Source: Hydrangea macrophylla
Lineage: Eukaryota > Streptophyta > Magnoliopsida > Cornales > Hydrangeaceae
Direction of reading: 5' to 3'
Length of the DNA stretch: 64,000 bases
Assembly (NCBI GenBank): GCA_033977485.1
Contig: CM066984.1
Coordinates: forward strand, 113,949,251-114,013,250
The notes beneath the pieces are model-generated. The model was not told the DNA's origin. It searched no databases and worked only from the letters and a program-made list of their open reading frames with translations. Of this stretch, positions 58,616 to 64,000 are shown one piece after another. The position numbers and the translations under genes are program-made. Numbering within the stretch: the stretch's first letter is position 1; the number at the start of each line of letters is the position of its first letter.

Positions 58616-60840
58616 TGTAATACCCCGTATTTTGTAATATATATTATATAACTAGACCTTGTATGTTTCTTTTAATACTTGTATGAGCTTGGCCTTACCC
58701 TTGGTATACTTTGGATACCAATCGATTGGCAAGTATATCAATCGATTGCTTATACCAATCGATTGAACTTTATCTCAATCGATTGATTGTTTCAATCGAT
58801 TGACACTATGTCAATCGATTGGAGGCAGCTGGGCAGATTCTTTTGCTCTGGCTGGGGAGAAGCCACGTGAACACTCTCTCCTTATATATACCAGCCCATT
58901 TTGGGCGGATTTCTGTTTACAGAAATCAGAGAGAGTGAGAGGGAGTGTTTTGTGTGTGTGTTTATATATATATACACTCATATATATATATATATACACA
59001 CATATATATACATATATTTATACTCACACACACACAGATGGATTGAAGAGAAAGAAAAGGAGAGAAGAGAAGGAGACCAGAAAGAAGGAGAAAGAGAAGG
59101 GAGAAGACAGAGAGCAGAGGAAGAGAGGAGGACCACCATTAGAGCTTCCAAAGCTCAAACACACATTCCCAAACACACCCTTAACGTCTAAGGTGAGTTC
59201 TAAACTCACTTGGTAGCCTTACATTGATGTTATGACATGTTTGGATGAAGAAATGGAAGAGAAACTATGTATTCCAGTTTATATGTTGCTGGGCAGTCTT
59301 CTCTGTGAAGAAGACGAAGTGTCAATCGATTGACACTATATCAATCGATTGACATCTTTCATGTCTCAATCGATTGACATTTTATGCAATCGATTGACAT
59401 GGATTGTGATCCAATCGATTGAACTTTCTTCCAATCGATTGATGCCACTTTTATACCAATCGATTGACATCTATACCAATCGATTGGCAGTTACAGTTTA
59501 CTGTTTTACTTGTTTAGATAATGTAATAACTGTTTAGTTGTTTATTTACTGTTCCGTATTTCCCAGCATGCTTTATTACTGTAATACAGACATGATAACG
59601 AGTTAATGCAGCATAGGATCGTAGTAATAACAAGACTATCGGATAATGTTTATGATGTTAGATAACGGAATAGTTGTGAATCCTTTGGAGTTAACATTCA
59701 TTCATTCAGAGTAGTCGGGCCACATTGGGATTGTCATGTATCGGAAATAGAGTTGAACTTAAGTAGGTTTGCTAAGATTCGGGAATCTTGCGTGGGCGGG
59801 CTTTGGTCGATCATATGTTCTTAAAAGCGGTAGACAGACGAAGGTGTCTACGACTGCGGTGAACCGGACCAATTTCCCTAAGATAGCCAGATGATCTAAT
59901 CATATGTTCTTAAAAGCGGTAGACAGACGAAGGTGTCTATGACATGCGGTGGACCGTGATCACTGGTAGACGTCGCTAAGTCGTGGCATAGAATGATGTA
60001 CTGTTGTTTAAAGCGTTATATCCCTGACATGCGGTGGACTGTGCATATGTTCTTAAAAGCGGGGGATGGACTAACGTGGTATCCATGACATGCGGTGAAC
60101 TGTGCATATGTTCTTAAAAGCGGTGGATGAGCAATGGTGTGTTATAGAGTTGAACTACTGTCGAGTCTGTCTCCCCTATCTAGACGTGTCTTCGGTCTTA
60201 AAATGAGTAGAACTTTAGTAATCGGATAATTGGTTTGATTAAAGGAGTTACCCTTGCAGAATTCTAATTTGGTTACGGCTTATAACTTGTAATAACTTCA
60301 ATAGTCGATACCCTGTTAGTATCTAACTCACTCGGCTTTCATTAAGCTGACGGCGTTTATGCCGCTGGACATTTCTACGTTCCAGCGCATCCTGGTTATG
60401 ACTATACAGGTGAAGGGCCTGCAGAAGAAGATTACTATGCCGGTGATGGAGTTCCGGTGGAGAATTTCCCCGACGGAGGTCAGACCGAAGAAGACTACTA
60501 CGCCGAGGACTACTCTTATGCCAACTGAAGACTAGACTAGAATTGTAGTTAATCGTCTTTACTGTTTCAGAACCCTATTTTGTAGTCAGGCATGTGTTGC
60601 CTTGGCATTTGTACTTCCGCTGCTTTATATTGATTCGAGACTCTGATATGTAATAGTTAGTAACGTTTGTTGACTTTATGTTACGTTGTGATCAGAACCT
60701 AGACTTCATTCCTGCTACACTATTACTTTTGTTGCTTAGTACTGCGTGGTGTGGACAATCATGTGACTTCACCCGTCATTCCCTATGGACCCATAAAGGA
60801 AATTTATTTTTCTCTATTTATGCTGCTCCGGGGCGTGACA
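58616..60840 (+). repeat. 3' LTR of Z (2225 bp)
   Basis: TGTAATACCCCG to CGGGGCGTGACA. A degenerate purine tract (AGTGGTGGATGA) precedes it. A TATA box CCTTATATATACC lies at about 58880-58892. A splice-donor-like GTCTAAG/GTGAGTTC is at 59192/59193. Acceptor-like AGs follow AATT... at 60346 and TATACAG at 60409. Between them are four units of YATATGTTCTTAAAAGCGG (59810-60130). Fourteen CAATCGATTG palindromes lie in two clusters. Confidence 0.92.
58719..59486 (+). repeat. CAATCGATTG palindrome clusters in the Z LTR
   Basis: Fourteen exact copies of the 10-bp palindrome: six at 58719-58821, upstream of the TATA box, and eight at 59323-59486, downstream of the putative donor. Spacings are irregular (about 17-25 bp), with A/T or GACAT spacers. 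Confidence 0.92.
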
Positions 60841-60845
60841 CAAAT

Positions 60846-61803
60846 TGATAACTCTCTCTCTAGAGTGGATAATACAATTAAAAGCTCACTACAATTCACT
60901 CTCTCAAAGATTACAATTGAAAGCTAGAGCAAATTGATAAACTCACACAACTAGGGCTCAATTGTGAATGATTTAGAATCAACAAGTTGTGTGATTGAAA
61001 TAGATGTTTTCCAATTGATTGATCAACATAAAATGGTGTGGGAAAACATGTATTTATAGGCCAAGAAAGATTATAGCCGTTGGTGGCAAGTTTGGTAATT
61101 AAAAGCCCCTTTAAAAACTAGCCGTTATGCCTTTTCATGTCGCTTCAGTCGACTGGAACATGAAGCAGTCGACTGGTCCTTGAAGCAGTCGACTGAGATG
61201 TGTTTACAAAGGGTTCTATTTGCATTTTGCTCACTTCAGTCGACTGAATCGGGCCTTCAGTCGACTGCCCCTCCCTGTTTGGCAGACTGACACATCTCCA
61301 CTAAAATGGCCATAACTTCCTCTACAAAACTCGGATTTTCAATCCGTTTGATGTTTTGGAAACTAGATTCAAATACCTTTCCAACCATATAAAACTCAAC
61401 ATTTAATTATTTTCCAATTGGTTGGGGCATTGCTTTAAAGATGACCTTCTTAAAATTTATTTCCAAAACTTTAACTTTTAGCATTTGTTTGAGCCCCTAA
61501 GAGTGTGAGATCAAGATGCCTTACAATGAAGGTCCTAGACTTCAACCAAGGATGAAATATCTTCAAGTCTTCAAGCTTGATCCTTGTTGAGCTCCTTGTA
61601 ATCTTGATCTACATCAATTAAATCTCATGCACACAAAGATGTTAAAACATTGATACAATATTAATACATGAGATTATATATGGGCATAAAAATGACTATG
61701 ATAATAATAAAGAATGAATCAATATGAATCGTGTAATTATCATAGCATATTTGACATCATCAAAACATAATTAAATATGCCTTAATATACCTTAAGGCTA
61801 ACA
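60846..61803 (-). repeat. 5' LTR of the copia element, second part
   Basis: Continues the LTR interrupted by Z and ends AAGGCTAACA. It has five CAGTCGACTG-type palindromes. One 20-bp unit (GGTCCTTGAAGCAGTCGACT) is absent from the left LTR. Confidence 0.92.
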
Positions 61804-61957
61804 ATACTAAATTTAATATTTTGGCATCACTAATCTTGGAGAAATTATCTCGTATTCTCGTATGACTTTTATTGTGATTTAAGTATTCTACAGATCCCAC
61901 TTAGATTCTACAATAATGAAAAGATCATAGTGATTGTCACATTGTATGGCAGACTGA

Positions 61958-62434
61958 TAGAGGTGTCCAAATGGTTAGTCGGGCATGACCTGACCCGACA
62001 CCGATCGGACTTGGGCTTTGGTCCACGAGCTCATATTTCTTTTCAGTCTGGATCGGGCTTAAGAGTTCACAATTCAGGCTAGGCCCTAGACCCCAAGGTA
62101 GACCCTAAATGAGCGCTTTAAATTTATTTTAAAATTGTATAAATACTACTCATTAAATATGTTACCAATTTTTATATAGGATGGAAATAATTTTTAATAT
62201 AGCAACTTGCCATTTTTTTTAATATATATTTTAATACTTAAATATGATCAATGTTTTTATTGTTGGGAAGCGTCTAGTCGGGCTTTTATGCTGGTCTCGG
62301 TCCAGCTTTAAACTTTAAGAGATAGACCCATGTCCTATCCAGGATGCTAGGGCTTAAGACCGGACTTGGGTCGGACTTAAGGCCCATTTTTTCCTCGGGT
62401 TGGGCTTCGGGCCGGGGTTTTTTTTACACCCCTA
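61958..62434. mobile_element. Non-autonomous hAT element
   Basis: The termini TAGAGGTGTCC and TTACACCCCTA are imperfect inverted repeats of hAT type. They are flanked by CAGACTGA (61950-61957) and CAGACTAA (62435-62442), a 7/8 match for the 8-bp duplication. The subterminal sequence is rich in TCGGGC/GGGCTT. No transposase is present. Confidence 0.7.
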
Positions 62435-62442
62435 CAGACTAA

Positions 62443-63149
62443 CAATCACGTGACATAACTTCTCCTAATCCAGACACTAATTACCAACAACTAAACACTA
62501 TGTTTTGTTGGACTGGATTAGAGGAATTATTTCTCTCATTCACTATTTAAGGGACTATTAATACCACCCCCTATGAGATAAAATAGTGACCCATTTAAGA
62601 GATTATTTAATTAAAAATGACTAATAATCCAATACAAAATGATCGAACCAAACACTAAACTATTAAAACTAATCATCCTATACCCTATCCGACCCTTAAT
62701 CCCGCCAAACAAACAAACGCCACTGCAGAGTACAGAGGTAAAGGAATAACATCAGTATAAAAAGACTGGATCTTGCAAAAAGACAAGTGTAATAGGGAAA
62801 GAGTAAAAGAAGGTCCAGAATATGACCGTTGGTATTCTTTGTTGGTACAAGCTGGTGGGCCATAGTCTCTCCCTCCTCGCCCCTCCTTCCCATAGCCCCC
62901 ATATGACTCTCAAAATACACACAAAAAAACAAACAGCTGAAAAATCCTGTAACGGCTAGGCTACTAACAAAGTGGGGGTGCTCGTTTCTAGTCTAGGCGA
63001 TAAACCCAAAACTGTTACTACTAAATCTGAGGATAATTAAATTTCAGTCATTTTTTGTAGAATAATTAAGAGCCAGTCTGTTTTAATTTTAGAAGAATAT
63101 TTACTTTAAATGAAAAATAAATAAAAAAAACACATTAAAACTTGTAGGA
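62443..63149. other. Intergenic, no gene recognised
   Basis: AT-rich, without transposon ends or domain-like frames. Confidence 0.35.
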
Positions 63150-63280
63150 ACTCAACTAATCAAATGGTGTTAGGAGCAACTGTTCAAACGTAAGGATCAA
63201 CTCACCAAAATGTGTCAGGAGTAACTCATCAAAGGATGTCGGGTTTTACAATTGCTCCCGACACCGTTTGGTAAGTTTTG
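63150..63280. mobile_element. Fragment of the foldback element hairpin
   Basis: AGGAGCAACTGTTCAAACG, GATCAACTCACCAAAA, CAATTGCTCCCGACACCGTT and TTGGTAAGTTTTG repeat the hairpin wording of 7875-8045, in the same context (AAAAACACATTAA to its left). This is a shortened relative of the 7.5-kb element. Confidence 0.5.
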
Positions 63281-63313
63281 ATGTGTTTCTAATTTTTTTT
63301 TTAATTAAAATAA

Positions 63314-64000
63314 AGGGTAAATTACCTTTTACCCCTTGTGATTTGCCTCTGTGACACTTTGGCCCCCTGTTGTTTGAAATGTAACACATAACCCTCCCGT
63401 GGTTTGTCTATGTGACACTTTATCTCCCTGTAATTTGGAATGTAACACATAACCCCCTGTGATTTTTCTTTGTGGCACTTTAACCCCCTATAGCCAAAAC
63501 AAGTTGCGTAAATGACCAAAATGACCTCTTTCTTATTTATCACTCTAATATACATGTTACACTTATAGATGATTGAAAAATCCAGAGTAGTGAGGTCAAT
63601 TGAAAAAAACTAGAGCACTGATTGTACTAAAAATTTTGAACTATTGAATTTGCAGTTATAAAAACTCAAAGAATATAATAATTTTTCCTTTTTAATTTAA
63701 ATTTTGAATAAATTTTTGGCTACTTTTTCAATAAATTAATATATTGTATATGAGTGAGACTCTTATTTTCTCTCTCTACAACTATTTGGTTTTTTCATTG
63801 ACCTCACTGTTCAGGTTTTTTCAACCATCTGTGTGTGTAACATGCATATTAGAGTGATAAAGAAGAATATGTCATTTTAGTCATAAGTAATTTGTTTTGG
63901 CTATAGGGGGTAAAATATCACATAAGAAAACCACATGAAGGTTATGTGTTACATTCCAAACTATAAGGGGATAAAGTGCCACAGAGGCAAACCACAAGGG
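63314..64000. mobile_element. Long-TIR (Mutator-type) element, right end outside window
   Basis: The left arm (63314-63590) runs from GGTAAATTACCTTTTACCCC through TATAGCCAAAACAAGTTGCG and TATTTATCACTCTAATATAC to TGAGGTCAATTGAAAAA. From about 63795 to the window end the sequence is its inverted copy (TTTTTTCATTGACCTCAC to GCCACAGAGGCAAACCACAAGGG). Each arm has tandem ~61-bp subunits built on TGTGACACTTT and AATGTAACACATAACCC. No coding sequence is visible. Confidence 0.65.

Larger units (their letters stand above)
51555..60840 (+). mobile_element. Chromovirus-type Ty3/gypsy element Z with an inverted 5' LTR arm
   Basis: 9286 bp with perfect CAAAT duplications (51550-51554 and 60841-60845). 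From the left: an inverted partial LTR (51555-52560), primer-binding site (52572), acidic ORF (52704-53663), gag-pol (54059-58564) and a full 3' LTR (58616-60840). The left end TGTCACGCCCCGGAGC is the reverse complement of the right end GCTCCGGGGCGTGACA. It should have been TGTAATACCCC. The domain order, the FIDD reverse transcriptase motif and a C-terminal chromo-like region place it with Tekay/Del-type chromoviruses. Confidence 0.93.
45828..61803 (-). mobile_element. Gag-only Ty1/copia element carrying two nested insertions
   Basis: The outer LTRs begin (plus strand) TGTTGGCCCAAAAG and end AAGGCTAACA: left 45828-47139 (1312 bp), right 51179-51549 plus 60846-61803. The perfect target duplication is ATACT (45823-45827 and 61804-61808). 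On the minus strand the primer-binding site TGGTATCAGAGC lies beside the right LTR (51166-51177), and a purine tract AAAAAGGGGGAGA lies beside the left LTR (47140-47153). So the right LTR is the 5' LTR. After removing the insertions at 48717-50893 and 51555-60840, about 4.5 kb remains, with gag but no pol. It is a non-autonomous copia derivative. Confidence 0.93.

Noticed and set aside
58719..59486. Regularly repeated CAATCGATTG considered as a CRISPR-like array
   Set aside because: Spacing is irregular, the repeat is only 10 bp, and it lies inside an LTR of a plant nuclear genome.
1..64000. Search for plastid or mitochondrial insertions, rRNA genes and telomeric or centromeric satellites
   Set aside because: Nothing recognised by eye. 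Short organellar fragments cannot be excluded without a database search.

Overview
This is a window of AT-rich nuclear DNA from a flowering plant, most likely a eudicot. The evidence is a GT-AG intron-rich gene, plant Ty3/gypsy and Ty1/copia retrotransposons, a tRNA-derived SINE, hAT, Tourist-like and Mutator-like elements, and many AT/GA microsatellites. I cannot name the species. Only one host protein-coding gene is convincing. The rest is a layered transposon landscape.

Layout. 1-16 kb: the end of an LTR at the window edge, then intergenic DNA full of small DNA transposons. These include Tourist-like copies, a hAT element split by a copia solo LTR, a 1.4 kb foldback element, several palindromic MITEs, and a SINE with a 12-bp target duplication. 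16.5-26 kb (minus strand): a 12-exon gene whose predicted 1875-bp reading frame encodes a 624-residue acidic nuclear-type protein. It has four psi-K-x-E (SUMO-type) sites, three copies of a short basic/leucine motif and a C-terminal domain. Its introns hold three MITEs and a tRNA-Tyr-like gene with a contracted anticodon loop. 26-27.3 kb: a Mutator-type element with ~110-bp terminal repeats, next to the gene's 5' end.

27.7-35 kb: several copies of one gypsy LTR family (called X here), including a complete solo LTR with target duplication, plus a GGCGCC-rich element carrying a purine minisatellite. 35.8-39.7 kb: a complete but gag-only gypsy element (TSD CCATT). 42-45.3 kb: a decayed chromovirus 3' LTR and integrase on the minus strand. 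45.8-61.8 kb: a gag-only copia element (minus, TSD ATACT) that received two later insertions. One is a family X solo LTR (TSD TTATT) inside gag. The other is a 9.3-kb chromovirus (family Z, TSD CAAAT) inside its 5' LTR. 61.9-64 kb: a hAT element and the start of a long-TIR element that runs off the window.

The most unusual features are in the retroelements. Element Z has a normal 3' LTR. At its left end, however, it has an inverted, truncated copy of the LTR's 3' portion, joined to a normal primer-binding site and flanked by a perfect target duplication. The X and Z LTRs carry conserved splice-site pairs that imply introns inside the LTR. Three different LTR lineages each carry arrays of family-specific TCGA/ATCGAT-centred palindromes. 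Z also encodes a very acidic 319-residue protein ahead of gag-pol.
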